Shown one piece after another: positions 43,371 through 52,148 of a stretch of DNA of 64,000 bases. Below the pieces are notes generated by a model, which worked only from the letters and a program-made list of their open reading frames with translations, ran no database searches and was not told the origin of the DNA. Source of the stretch: CAWINY01 sp963837635 (GTDB lineage Bacteria; Acidobacteriota; Terriglobia; Terriglobales; Acidobacteriaceae); NCBI GenBank assembly GCA_963837635.1, contig CAWINY010000006.1, forward strand, positions 682,001 through 746,000, given 5' to 3'. How positions within the stretch are numbered: the stretch's first letter is position 1; the number at the start of each line of letters is the position of its first letter. The translations under genes and the position numbers were made by a program.

Positions 43371-43482
43371 AAGGCCTACCGCGGATTCGCGCGGATCGGG
43401 CACGGATCAACACGGATCGTTCTCCGATTCTTTCGATCAGCGCAAATCCGTTCCCGATCCGTGTAATCCGCGGTAAGCCTTA
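43371..43482. repeat. CCGCGGATT word-family palindrome
   Basis: TACCGCGGATT ... ACGGATC opposes GATCCGTGTAATCCGCGGTA. It stands between the convergent hpnI and SnoaL-like genes. Confidence 0.88.
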
Positions 43483-43494
43483 GGGCCGGTGGGC

Positions 43495-43926
43495 TTAGGC
43501 CGCCAATTTGACCTTCTGAGGCACGGCGCCAAGTTGCACCAGCATTCCGTACACATCCCAGATCTCGCGCTCTTGTGTCAGTTTGCCCTTGGCGAAGCGA
43601 CTGACTATCGTACCGTGCACCGTGCACTTCTCGCCGGTGGGCTTGATCCCGAACAGCTCACCGCGATGCGTCCCGGTGGCCGTCCAACAGGTCACCACCT
43701 GATCTCCTTCAGCGATCTGATCGTCAATCGACATCCGGACATCGGGGAAGGCGGCCCGGTACATCGAGACGAGTTGCTTATACCCCTCCTTCCCGCGTTT
43801 CTCCCCGACCGTAGGCTCATGATAGATGTAGTCGTTGGCAAACAGCTCGTCGCAAACCGCGAAATTGCCCTTGTTAACACACTCTTCGACGATGCGGCGC
43901 ACAATGGACTTGTTTGTGTCGGACAT
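43495..43926 (-). CDS. SnoaL-like ester cyclase family protein
   Basis: A 143-residue protein of the NTF2-like SnoaL family: IVRRIVEECVNKGNFAVCDE, NDYIYHEPTVG, YKQLVSMYRAAFPDVRMSI, CWTATGTHRGELFGI. AAGGAGAAGTC precedes the ATG. Such proteins are common in soil bacteria. Catalysis is unproved for most, and no polyketide genes are nearby. Confidence 0.85.
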   Translation of the reverse strand: MSDTNKSIVRRIVEECVNKGNFAVCDELFANDYIYHEPTVGEKRGKEGYKQLVSMYRAAFPDVRMSIDDQIAEGDQVVTCWTATGTHRGELFGIKPTGEKCTVHGTIVSRFAKGKLTQEREIWDVYGMLVQLGAVPQKVKLAA

Positions 43927-43943
43927 GACTTCTCCTTCGTTGG

Positions 43944-44010
43944 GTACTTAGCAGCCAGTGATTCAGTACTCAGTGCTCAGGCAACTGAGTACTGGGTACT
44001 GAGTACTTAA
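43944..44010. repeat. Tandem-word hairpin of CAGTACTCAG / ACTGAGTACT
   Basis: Left arm ATTCAGTACTCAGTGCTCAG opposes a right arm with two ACTGAGTACT-type words separated by a short loop. Lies between the SDR gene and the SnoaL-like gene on the same strand. Confidence 0.85.
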
Positions 44011-44022
44011 GAGAACGACGTT

Positions 44023-45132
44023 TCAGGCCGCCTTGCCCGCGGGATACTGATGCAAGTCCCGCCCGGCATTGCGGCCGAGTTTGGTAATCCAGGATTGGGT
44101 TAGCCGGGTTTCGCTTTCTTTCCCGGTGCGGCGGGACTGGCCGATCCCGCCATTCGAGGGCAGCATGCGGTTCACGAGGCCCAGCAAATCGCTCGTTACT
44201 CCGGGGAGGAGGCCATGAAACATGGTCAGCAGCTTGGCCTGTGGGCTTAGGATGATTTCGGCCTGTCCACGCCGGATGGCCTGCACGATGCGCCGCGCCG
44301 CCCTGCGCCCGTTCATCGCCACCAGAGGATTGGTCGCGCCCAGCGCGAACCACCGGTACTCGGCCCGATGCTGGCCCTTGAAGTAGGCGTTCACATGCGA
44401 ACCGGTGCGCATCAGGCCGGGCACGACCGTGGTGATCTTGATGCCGTCTTTGGCAAGCTCGGCGCGCAAGCCCTCGGAGAAGGCGACCGCCGCGGCCTTG
44501 GCGCATCCATAGGGCAAAAGGTGCGGCATAGAAACCTTGCCGCCCAGCGAGGTGATGTTGGCGATGTAGCCCGCGCCCCGCCGCAGCATGTGGGGCAGAA
44601 CCGCCAGCGTGGGATAGACCTGGCCCCAGAACATCACGTCCATGGCTTCCTGGAAGTCCACCAGCGTCTGGCTTTCCAGCGGACCCACCATGATCACGCC
44701 GGCATTGTTGATGAGAATGTCGATCGTGCCAAAGTGTGCGATGGCGCGATCGATCATGCTTTGCACGTCGTCGGCGTTGCTGACGTCGCAGACCACCGCC
44801 AGCACGGTGGCGCCGAGCTGTTCCAATTCCCGTCGCGCCCAATCGAGCTCGTCTTGATCCCGTGCGCAGATGACCAGCCGCGCGCCCGCGGATGCGAGTT
44901 CGCAGGCCATGGCGAATCCCAGCCCGCGCGAGCCGCCGGTGATCACGGCAACTTTCCCTTGCACGCTAATTTCACGGTGCCACCGCCGCCACAGCGCCCA
45001 TCCAGCCACGCCAGCGCCAACCCCGGCGATGGCCATGCCAGCAGCCCCGAACATCGCGATCCGCGTCGCCGTCCTGAGCCGTTTCTCAATCGACGTATGC
45101 AACCGCATGGAATTATTCCCCGTATGTTCCAT
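44023..45132 (-). CDS. Membrane-anchored short-chain dehydrogenase/reductase
   Basis: A 369-residue SDR with an N-terminal membrane anchor (about 25-46: IAMFGAAGMAIAGVGAGVAG). The cofactor motif is TGGSRGLGFAMA, the Asp in CDVSNADD, NNAGVIM, and the active site is Ser in NITSLGGK with YGCAK. A C-terminal extension of about 80 residues includes ILSPQAKLLTMFHGLLPGV. ATG at 45132 is used here; ATG at 45108 with GGGGA upstream is equally likely. Substrate unknown. Confidence 0.87.
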   Translation of the reverse strand: MEHTGNNSMRLHTSIEKRLRTATRIAMFGAAGMAIAGVGAGVAGWALWRRWHREISVQGKVAVITGGSRGLGFAMACELASAGARLVICARDQDELDWARRELEQLGATVLAVVCDVSNADDVQSMIDRAIAHFGTIDILINNAGVIMVGPLESQTLVDFQEAMDVMFWGQVYPTLAVLPHMLRRGAGYIANITSLGGKVSMPHLLPYGCAKAAAVAFSEGLRAELAKDGIKITTVVPGLMRTGSHVNAYFKGQHRAEYRWFALGATNPLVAMNGRRAARRIVQAIRRGQAEIILSPQAKLLTMFHGLLPGVTSDLLGLVNRMLPSNGGIGQSRRTGKESETRLTQSWITKLGRNAGRDLHQYPAGKAA

Positions 45133-45255
45133 TGAGTTGCTTGGAGCGAGTTTGCAGTTGCCAGGGGTAAGGCGTGAAAACCATACTGCGGATTAGAGGG
45201 ATAGAAGCCGGATTAGCGCGGAGTTGCGATCAAGCGAGTCGCGGGACCTTGACGC

Positions 45256-47610
45256 CTAAGCCACGGCCGCTCGCTTCAGGACCGGGGCCTCGTCCAGGGT
45301 GCGGCGAACCGCATGCGCCAGGGTCGCCAGGGAGAAGGGCTTTTGCAGGAAGGTTGCCCGGCCATTCTGAAGCGCCTGCTCCGGAGGCATCTGCTCCGCG
45401 TATCCAGACATGAAAATGACCCTGAGTTCAGGGCGTGCCACGACTAAGTCGGCTATCAGCTCGGGCCCGGTGCGCCCGGGCATGATGACGTCCGTCACCA
45501 CAATATGGATCTGATCGCGGTGCGCCTTGAAGATCTCCAGCGCCTGCGCGGCGTCCCGGGCCGCAAGTACGGTAAAGCCCTTGGCGTGAAGGAACTCGGC
45601 GGCGGCCTCGCGCAACGAATCCTCATCCTCCACCAGCAGGATGGTTTCCGAGCCCCGAACCTCGCATTCCGCGGTCATTGACGCCATCTGCTCGGCGGTC
45701 TCGGATTCCTCCAGCCGCGGGAGGTAGGCGCGGAATGTGGTTCCCTTTCCCGGATCGCTACTGACGAACACGTGTCCGCCGCTTTGGCGGACGATGCCAT
45801 AGACGGTGGACAGGCCCAGGCCGGTGCCTTTACCCCGTTCCTTGGTGGTGAAGAATGGTTCAAAGATATGGGGTAAGGCCCCCGGCGCAATCCCCTCCCC
45901 GGTGTCGGTCACCGAGAGCATGACGTACTCGCCCGGCTTGAGCGGCGCCGGCGCCGGCCCCGGCCAGTCGCCGAATACCGCCCGGGCGGTATGGATCGTA
46001 AGTTGGCCGCCCCGCGGCATGGCGTCCCGCGCATTCACCGCAAGGTTCATGATGACCTGCTCGATTTGCGCCGGATCGGCCAGCACATTGCCGGCTTCGG
46101 GCGAAAGCACAAGCGAAACTCGGATCTGTTCGCCCAGCAAGCGGGGCAGCATTTTGCCGGTCTCCTCGAGGACCGAGTTCAGCCGCAGGACCCTGGGGGA
46201 CATGACCTGGTTCCGGCTGAAGGCCAGCAGTTGCCGGGTCAAGCTGGCGGCCCGGCGCGTGGCGCTCAGGATCGAATCGGCGTGACGCCGCAGGCGCCCT
46301 TTCTCGACCTGGGCATCGCCTTCGGTCTCGTCGCGCACGAACTCGGCGTAGCTGCTGATCACCATCAGCACATTGTTGAAGTCGTGGGCTACCCCGCCGG
46401 CGAGCTGCCCGATGGCCTCCATTTTTTGCGCCTGCAAGAGTTGCCGGGCCAGATTGCGAGACTCCGTAATGTCGAGCACCGTGCCCTCGATCGCGATCGG
46501 GCGCCCCTCGCCATCACGTAACAGGGTGGAATTGCTGAGCACCCAGGCCTCGCTTCCGTCCCGCTTGCGAACCCGGCTCTCCCGGTTCAGGACCACCGGA
46601 TCGTGTTCCATATCCTCCGCCACCCGCTCGCCATGTTCCGGACCGGCATACAGCGTGCGGATCGAGACCCCGGCGGCCTCCTGCCGGGAAGCGAAGCCAA
46701 AAATGCGGGCAAATGAGTCGTTGCATTCAATCAATTCCCCGGCCGGCGAAGCCCGGAAGACCCCGGCGAGGTTGCGCTCGAACAAGGTGCGATAGCGTTC
46801 CTCCGAGATCGCCCGCATCTCCATCGCCCGCTTGCGCTCGCTGATGTCGCGCTGGTTGAGCACGATGGCATGCACCGCGGGATGCTCCAGATGGTTGACG
46901 CAGGTGGCTTCCACGTCGATATAGCGGCCTGCTGGAGCGGCCACCCGGTACTCCAGCGTAAAGGGCTGGCCCCTCCTGGCAAGCCCCCTTCTCATGGCCC
47001 GGATCACGGCGGGGCGGTCTTCCGGGTGGAGAAAGCCGGCGGCAGCGCGCCCGGACACTTGCTCGCTGGAATAGCCCAAAATGCGCTCGCCGGCACGGCT
47101 CTGGTACAGGACGATTCCGTTGCGGTCGATGAGCGTCAGGACATCGGAACTGTTTTCCACCAGCGCCCGGAAGCGCTCCTCACTGGCGCGCATGGCTTCG
47201 CGCGCATGGCGCAGAACGTTGTCCTTTTTCTTCAGATTGAGCGCGTAGCGCACCGCCAGCCGTAGCGCCGCCTCGCTTAATTTCGATTTCGGCAGGTAGT
47301 CGGTGGCGCCCGCTTTCATGGCGAGGATGGCCACTTGCTCGTCGCCCTGGTCGCTGATGAAGACCACGGGCGCGGGCAGGCCCTGGCGGCGCAGTTTCTG
47401 CAGCAATTCCAAGCCGTTATCGGGACCCAGGCGGTAATCGATCAGAAGCAGGTCGTAGTGAGAGGTGGTTAGCAGCACGGTCGCCTCGTTGGCGGTCCGC
47501 GCCTGATCGAGGACCAAGTCGACCTCCGGCAGGCCACGGCGCAGCAGGTCGCTGACGAGCAGAAAATCGTTCTCGTCGTCGTCCGCGATCAAAATCCGCA
47601 GCTTCTGCAT
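45256..47610 (-). CDS. Hybrid histidine kinase (REC-PAS-PAS-HK-REC)
   Basis: A 784-residue soluble protein. The N-terminal receiver has Asp58 in LLLIDYRLGP. Two PAS domains are at about 140-265 and 275-395. The kinase core has His in GGVAHDFNNVLMV, N-box NLAVNARDAMP, and G-boxes DTGEGIAPG and GKGTGLGLSTVYG. The C-terminal receiver has Asp in VVTDVIMPGR. The H-box FNN type is typical of kinases that phosphorylate their own C-terminal receiver. Nothing nearby identifies the signal. Confidence 0.93.
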   Translation of the reverse strand: MQKLRILIADDDENDFLLVSDLLRRGLPEVDLVLDQARTANEATVLLTTSHYDLLLIDYRLGPDNGLELLQKLRRQGLPAPVVFISDQGDEQVAILAMKAGATDYLPKSKLSEAALRLAVRYALNLKKKDNVLRHAREAMRASEERFRALVENSSDVLTLIDRNGIVLYQSRAGERILGYSSEQVSGRAAAGFLHPEDRPAVIRAMRRGLARRGQPFTLEYRVAAPAGRYIDVEATCVNHLEHPAVHAIVLNQRDISERKRAMEMRAISEERYRTLFERNLAGVFRASPAGELIECNDSFARIFGFASRQEAAGVSIRTLYAGPEHGERVAEDMEHDPVVLNRESRVRKRDGSEAWVLSNSTLLRDGEGRPIAIEGTVLDITESRNLARQLLQAQKMEAIGQLAGGVAHDFNNVLMVISSYAEFVRDETEGDAQVEKGRLRRHADSILSATRRAASLTRQLLAFSRNQVMSPRVLRLNSVLEETGKMLPRLLGEQIRVSLVLSPEAGNVLADPAQIEQVIMNLAVNARDAMPRGGQLTIHTARAVFGDWPGPAPAPLKPGEYVMLSVTDTGEGIAPGALPHIFEPFFTTKERGKGTGLGLSTVYGIVRQSGGHVFVSSDPGKGTTFRAYLPRLEESETAEQMASMTAECEVRGSETILLVEDEDSLREAAAEFLHAKGFTVLAARDAAQALEIFKAHRDQIHIVVTDVIMPGRTGPELIADLVVARPELRVIFMSGYAEQMPPEQALQNGRATFLQKPFSLATLAHAVRRTLDEAPVLKRAAVA

Positions 47611-47754
47611 GAGCCGCGCGCTCCGGGGACAGAGGTCCGTACCGCACTTGGATCTCTAAGTTGGAAGCAAAAGAGGAAGGGCCGGTGACCGTGCAAGTGC
47701 AGAAGATTGCAAACCCGGTTGCAAATCCGGAAGCGGACCAAAATGGTCGGGCGG

Positions 47755-47836
47755 CCCACTCAAGCACGCTTTTGCTTGAGTGGGGCATTTCTCAGGCACA
47801 CCAAACCCACTCAAGCCAACACCAGGCTTGAGTGGG
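47755..47836. repeat. Two successive hairpins sharing the CCCACTCAAGC arm
   Basis: CCCACTCAAGC pairs with GCTTGAGTGGG at 47755-47784, and CCCACTCAAGCC with GGCTTGAGTGGG at 47806-47836: four copies of one word in alternating orientation. Lies after the phosphoesterase stop on the same strand as the kinase, so a double terminator is possible. Confidence 0.88.
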
Positions 47837-47892
47837 CCACCCACCAAGCCCCGGCTGGATGGGCCGGGGCGTCCGTTGTTGCCGCAGTTCGA

Positions 47893-49401
47893 TCACGGGG
47901 TGAAGGCAAACTGGTCGCAGGTCCCGTTGAGCAATTGATTGGGTGCGGGGATATCCTTCGGCGTGGTCAAGTTCGGCCCTGACCAGTCGAACAAGCCAGA
48001 GTCAACCGAAAGGTCCGGCATGCTGGCATCGCGTTGCGTCAAAGGCGACAGATTGAAACGGCTCTCGATCAATTTCAGGATCGCCGTGTTGTCGTAACCG
48101 GTGTGCGTGATGGCGTGGGGCGTGGCAAAGGGCGACACGATCATCACCGGAAGGCGGTAGCCGGTGCGGGTGAAATCGCAACCCGGCCCGGAAGTGCAGA
48201 CCGTGCCCGCCGCATCCTGCGGCTGGATCCCGTCCGGGTTGGGCACGTTCAACGGCTGTACGTGGTCGAAGAAATCGCCACCTTCATCGTAGGTCAGGAT
48301 AAAGATTGTGCCTGCCCACACCGCCGGATCCGGGCTCTTTTGCACGGCGTCGATCAGGCTCTTCACGTATGCGGCCCCGACCTGAGCACTGCTCTTCGGA
48401 TGCTCGTCCAGCCCGGTTTCGTAGCCGCCCTCGATCTGGACGACCGCCGGCAGGGTGCTGTCGCTCTGCACGTCGGTGAAGAATTCGCTGACCGGCTTCA
48501 CGTTGGCTTGCATCTTTGGGTCGTTCGAACTGGAAAAATTTTGGAAGTACTGATCCTGATTGGCGGGTGCGCAGGTTACGCCGGGTTGTCGAGCGTCGAT
48601 TTTTCCGTGGCAATCCGTGTAATAAATCCTCCAGCTCACGCCCGCCGCCTGGAGGCGGTCGAAGATGGTAGGCACGTTCAACTGGGCTAACGGCTGGCTG
48701 ACATGGCCTTGCGAGGTGGCCGCATATAGATAGATCCGGTTGACCTGGGTGCGGGTGGGCGCCGGAGCGAACCAGTTGTCCGCCAACGCGTACTGACTTG
48801 TCATGAAATAGTAGTAGTTGAGCTCCGTTTGGTCGTAGAAGCCCATGGCCCGATAACCGCACACATCACGCAGGCCCACCCCGGGGGCCGTAGGAACATC
48901 GGGGGAAGTGCTGGCGTAGTTGCCCGCCGTATGGGCAAAGCCATCGCCCTTGAATGTGGTTGAGGTGGGGTCGCTCATGTTGTAGGCCACGTGGCTCTCG
49001 CTCCAGAAGGGGCTGAGGTTCTGCAGGCAAACCGTCCTCAGATGGAACGGGGGAATCGAGCTCCCAGCAACGGGACAGGTTTTCCCATCCACATCGGTCC
49101 CCGTGAAGGCTGGGTTGGGCTCGGGGTTGGCCGGCGTAACGTGAACGTCGGTCGATAAATGGAGCGATGCGCGGTATTTGTTGATCTGGCTGTAGTAGTG
49201 GTCGAAACCTTCATTTTCCTGCGCGATGAAGATGATGTGCTTCACCGCCGTCTGGAAGGTGGCGGTGGTGGTCCCGCCGCTGGGGCCGGTATTGGTCGGT
49301 GGGGCATTGCTGCTGCCGCTCACTCCGGAGCAAGCCGATAACAAAGCAAGGCTGAGAAAGACAATCGTGATCGGGAACAGCCGGTTTTTCCAGAACGCCA
49401 T
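47893..49401 (-). CDS. Exported phosphoesterase (phospholipase C/acid phosphatase family)
   Basis: A 502-residue lipoprotein (signal ending SLALLSAC-SG), then a Ser/Thr/Gly linker and an alkaline-phosphatase-like PLC/AcpA domain. Metal residues are suggested by AQENEGFDHYYSQ and LTYDEGGDFFDHV. The nucleophile region is APAPTRTQVNRIYLYAAT, where the Thr aligned to the known PlcH/AcpA site is present. The family's common ENRSFDHY box is changed here to ENEGFDHYY. It hydrolyses phosphate esters of unknown kind at the cell surface. Confidence 0.87.
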   Translation of the reverse strand: MAFWKNRLFPITIVFLSLALLSACSGVSGSSNAPPTNTGPSGGTTTATFQTAVKHIIFIAQENEGFDHYYSQINKYRASLHLSTDVHVTPANPEPNPAFTGTDVDGKTCPVAGSSIPPFHLRTVCLQNLSPFWSESHVAYNMSDPTSTTFKGDGFAHTAGNYASTSPDVPTAPGVGLRDVCGYRAMGFYDQTELNYYYFMTSQYALADNWFAPAPTRTQVNRIYLYAATSQGHVSQPLAQLNVPTIFDRLQAAGVSWRIYYTDCHGKIDARQPGVTCAPANQDQYFQNFSSSNDPKMQANVKPVSEFFTDVQSDSTLPAVVQIEGGYETGLDEHPKSSAQVGAAYVKSLIDAVQKSPDPAVWAGTIFILTYDEGGDFFDHVQPLNVPNPDGIQPQDAAGTVCTSGPGCDFTRTGYRLPVMIVSPFATPHAITHTGYDNTAILKLIESRFNLSPLTQRDASMPDLSVDSGLFDWSGPNLTTPKDIPAPNQLLNGTCDQFAFTP

Positions 49402-49585
49402 GGGACCCTGGCACCTCTCGTGAGACTTAACTCAAGGCCGTTGGATGGAAGCGGTGCTCCTGGTGTTGGCTCCGGCTGCTCACAATTTGTGAGTTGCAAG
49501 CGAACATCCCTTGGCTGGCTATTCTCATCCCCAACCAAGCCCTTGGCATTGCCTGGGCTGGTCGCTTTGATTAGGATTGCCGTCC

Positions 49586-51304
49586 ATGCTGGTTTTCCGC
49601 AAACCACTGGCTGGTATCGAGCGTCCGCAGATGGAGGCCGACATCGTAATCGTCGGCGGCGGACCGGCGGGCATGGCCTGCGCGCTCCGTTTATCCCAAC
49701 TGATTGATCAGCACAACGTCAGTCATCCCGATCAGCCACTGACCAAGGACAACATTTACCTGCTGGAAAAGGCGCGGGAGATCGGTGCGCACTGCTTGTC
49801 GGGTGCGCTGCTCGACCCGCGCTCGATGCGCGAATTGTTGCCCGGCTTCGAGCAGGAGGCGCCCATCGAGGCGGAGGTCGGCGCAAAGGAAGCAGTCTAT
49901 TACCTCACCCGCAGCGGGCAGTTCCGGCTGCCGATTACTCCGCCGCCGCTGCGCGACCACGGCAACTACGTCATCTCGCTGAACCGCTTCGTGAAGTGGC
50001 TGGGAGGCAAAGTGGAGGAGGCCGGGGTGACCGTCTTCACCGGCTTTGCCGCCTCGGAAATCCTGGTCGAAGGCGATCGCGTGATCGGGGTTCGCACCGA
50101 CGACAAGGGCCTCGACAAGAACAATCAGCCGAAGGCCAACTTCGAGCCGGGGTACGACCTGAAAGCGAAGCTGGTGATCTTCGCCGAAGGCGCCCGCGGA
50201 AGCTGCACCAAGCAGTTGATCGGCCGCTTCCAGTTGGACCGCGAGCGCAATCCGCAGACCTATGGCGTGGGCGTGAAGGAGCTGTGGGAGGTGCCCGCGG
50301 GCCGTGTGGCCCCGGGCGAGGTGATCTACACCATGGGCTGGCCGCTGACCACGAAAGAGTACGGCGGCTCGTGGATCTACGGCGGCAAAGATAACGTGGT
50401 ATCGCTCGGCTTCGTCACCGGGCTCGATTATCCCGACCCGCGTCTGGACCCGCATCGCGTGCTGCAGGAATTCAAGACGCATCCTTTCGTGCGCAGGCTT
50501 TTGGAAGGCGGCAAGATGATCCGCTATGGCGCCAAGGCGCTGCCTTACGTAGGATGGTGGGCGATCCCGCCGCTGGCCGGCGCCGGATGGATGATCGTCG
50601 GCGACGCCGCGGGCTTCCTCAACTCACAGCGGCTCAAGGGAATTCATCTGGCCATCAAGAGCGGCATGCTGGCGGCCGAGACTGCCTTTGACGCCATGCG
50701 CAACGACGATTTTTCGCCGGCTCAGTTGAGCGCGTATTCGCAGCGGGTGGAGACAAGCTGGATCAAGCAGGAACTTTGGCCTGTGCGCAACTTCCACCAG
50801 GGATTCGAGCATGGCTTCTGGCAGGGCATGTGGCACGCTGCCCTCCAGCAGTTTACAGGTGGGCGCGGCCTGCAGGAGCGGTATCCGGCCTGCGCAGGTC
50901 ATGCCCGCTTGAAGAAGCTAAGCGATTGTCCCGCGGACGGCGGAGAAGAGGCGCACCTGCTCAATGATTTCCGGGGCGACGGCAAGCTGACCTTCGATAA
51001 GCTCACCGACGTCTATCACTCGGGCACCAAGCACGAGGAGGATCAACCCGCGCACCTAGTCATTCACGATACGGAGATTTGCAACACCCGCTGCACCCGA
51101 GAGTATGGCAATCCCTGCCAGCACTTCTGTCCGGCAAAGGTCTACGAGATGAACGAGGCAGCGGAGGCGCCCGGCGGCAAAGAGATCCACTTGAACCCCT
51201 CCAACTGCGTGCATTGCAAGACCTGCGACATCATGGACCCCTACCAGATCATCACCTGGGTGCCGCCGGAGGGCGGCGGCGGCCCAAACTACGATGGCAT
51301 GTAA
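49586..51304 (+). CDS. Electron transfer flavoprotein:quinone oxidoreductase
   Basis: A 572-residue classical ETF-QO. The FAD motif is VIVGGGPAGMACALRLS. Then come HCLSGALLDPRSMRELLP, the membrane-touching segment, GDAAGFLNSQRLKGIHLAIKSG, and a C-terminal 4Fe-4S centre with Cys in NTRC, FCPAKVYE and CVHCKTCDIMDP. It ends WVPPEGGGGPNYDGM as in mitochondrial ETF-QO. It oxidises reduced ETF and reduces quinone. ATG 49586 is used. It is the second, more canonical ETF-QO of this window and stands apart from any ETF gene. Confidence 0.93.
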   Translation: MLVFRKPLAGIERPQMEADIVIVGGGPAGMACALRLSQLIDQHNVSHPDQPLTKDNIYLLEKAREIGAHCLSGALLDPRSMRELLPGFEQEAPIEAEVGAKEAVYYLTRSGQFRLPITPPPLRDHGNYVISLNRFVKWLGGKVEEAGVTVFTGFAASEILVEGDRVIGVRTDDKGLDKNNQPKANFEPGYDLKAKLVIFAEGARGSCTKQLIGRFQLDRERNPQTYGVGVKELWEVPAGRVAPGEVIYTMGWPLTTKEYGGSWIYGGKDNVVSLGFVTGLDYPDPRLDPHRVLQEFKTHPFVRRLLEGGKMIRYGAKALPYVGWWAIPPLAGAGWMIVGDAAGFLNSQRLKGIHLAIKSGMLAAETAFDAMRNDDFSPAQLSAYSQRVETSWIKQELWPVRNFHQGFEHGFWQGMWHAALQQFTGGRGLQERYPACAGHARLKKLSDCPADGGEEAHLLNDFRGDGKLTFDKLTDVYHSGTKHEEDQPAHLVIHDTEICNTRCTREYGNPCQHFCPAKVYEMNEAAEAPGGKEIHLNPSNCVHCKTCDIMDPYQIITWVPPEGGGGPNYDGM

Positions 51305-51358
51305 GGCAGGAAAGTCCAACGCGAAAACGCAAAGGCGCGACGAATCGGAAAACCGAAG

Positions 51359-51856
51359 CTAAGGCATGAGCCTAGTGGTGGCCGTATTGACCGCCTGCCA
51401 TTTGCCGTCGCGCTTGACGAACACATCGGTAAAGCGGTAATCGCCGGTGATGTCTTCCCCATTTTCCTGCCCTTTGACATGGGCTATACCGGTCACAATG
51501 CCTGTATCGCCGTACATGCGAATCTCCAGGTCGCTGTTGGAAATATCGGTGTAGTTCGCGTTGGCCAGCGCCGCGATGTCTTCCTGCTGCCCATGCACCT
51601 TGCCGTCGGCGGTGATGGACTGATAATCCAGCGCTTCGATCCGGGCTATTTCCACTTTGTTCTTTTGTACGGTAGCCTTGACCCAGTCGTCTTCCATCTG
51701 TTTGAGTTGCGCGGAGGCGTTCAAAGTTTCAGAAGCGACCCCCGTGTTGCCCGTCGTGGGCGAAGGATCAGCCATGGCCGACGGTTGCGATCGCTGAGCG
51801 AAAGCCATCGTGCCAGTGAAAAGCAGCAATCCCAGGACTGCCGTCACGTATCTCAT
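51359..51856 (-). CDS. Exported NTF2/SnoaL-like (DUF4440) protein
   Basis: A 165-residue protein with a signal peptide (MRYVTAVLGLLLFTGTMAFA-QR) and a cone-shaped NTF2-like domain: ASAQLKQMEDDWVKATVQKN, ALDYQSITADGKVHGQQ, IRMYGDTGIVTGIAHV, YRFTDVFVKRDGKWQAV. GAGGAG lies before the ATG at 51856; the long upstream open frame is repeat-like and not coding. Function unknown. Confidence 0.85.
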   Translation of the reverse strand: MRYVTAVLGLLLFTGTMAFAQRSQPSAMADPSPTTGNTGVASETLNASAQLKQMEDDWVKATVQKNKVEIARIEALDYQSITADGKVHGQQEDIAALANANYTDISNSDLEIRMYGDTGIVTGIAHVKGQENGEDITGDYRFTDVFVKRDGKWQAVNTATTRLMP

Positions 51857-52148
51857 GCAGGCTCCTCTAGCGTGTGCCCTACTCCAGCCACCCATCTTGG
51901 CCGGACCGGACATTCGATTCTCAACAGATTCCAATCTACTGGCCAGGGTTGCAGCTATTCTTTGAGAACTGTCAAGAGCGCTTACCGATTTGGAACAAGC
52001 GCTGTTGGCTCTTGAAACACACCCACATCTGCTAAAACCAGGCACTTCCGACGGGCTCGATGTGGGACACCGGCTCACAGCCGGGCTCTTCCGACCAAGA
52101 CAAAATCCAAAGGCGGTTTTTCCAAAGCAGTGGGCTGGGCAAGGAACT
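51857..52148. other. Intergenic region, diverged repeat
   Basis: Contains a diverged CCCACATCTGC...TGTGGGACACC relative of the GGGTGCCCCACA family (about 52021-52070). A TTGACA reads leftward near 51973, but no -10 lies at the right distance. No gene. Confidence 0.5.

Noticed and set aside
47893..49401. Loss of catalytic residue in the phosphoesterase because ENRSFDHY is changed to ENEGFDHYY
   Set aside because: In the characterised relatives the Glu-Asn of this box serves the metal and the nucleophile is a Ser/Thr further on, which is present here as Thr in APAPTRTQVNR.
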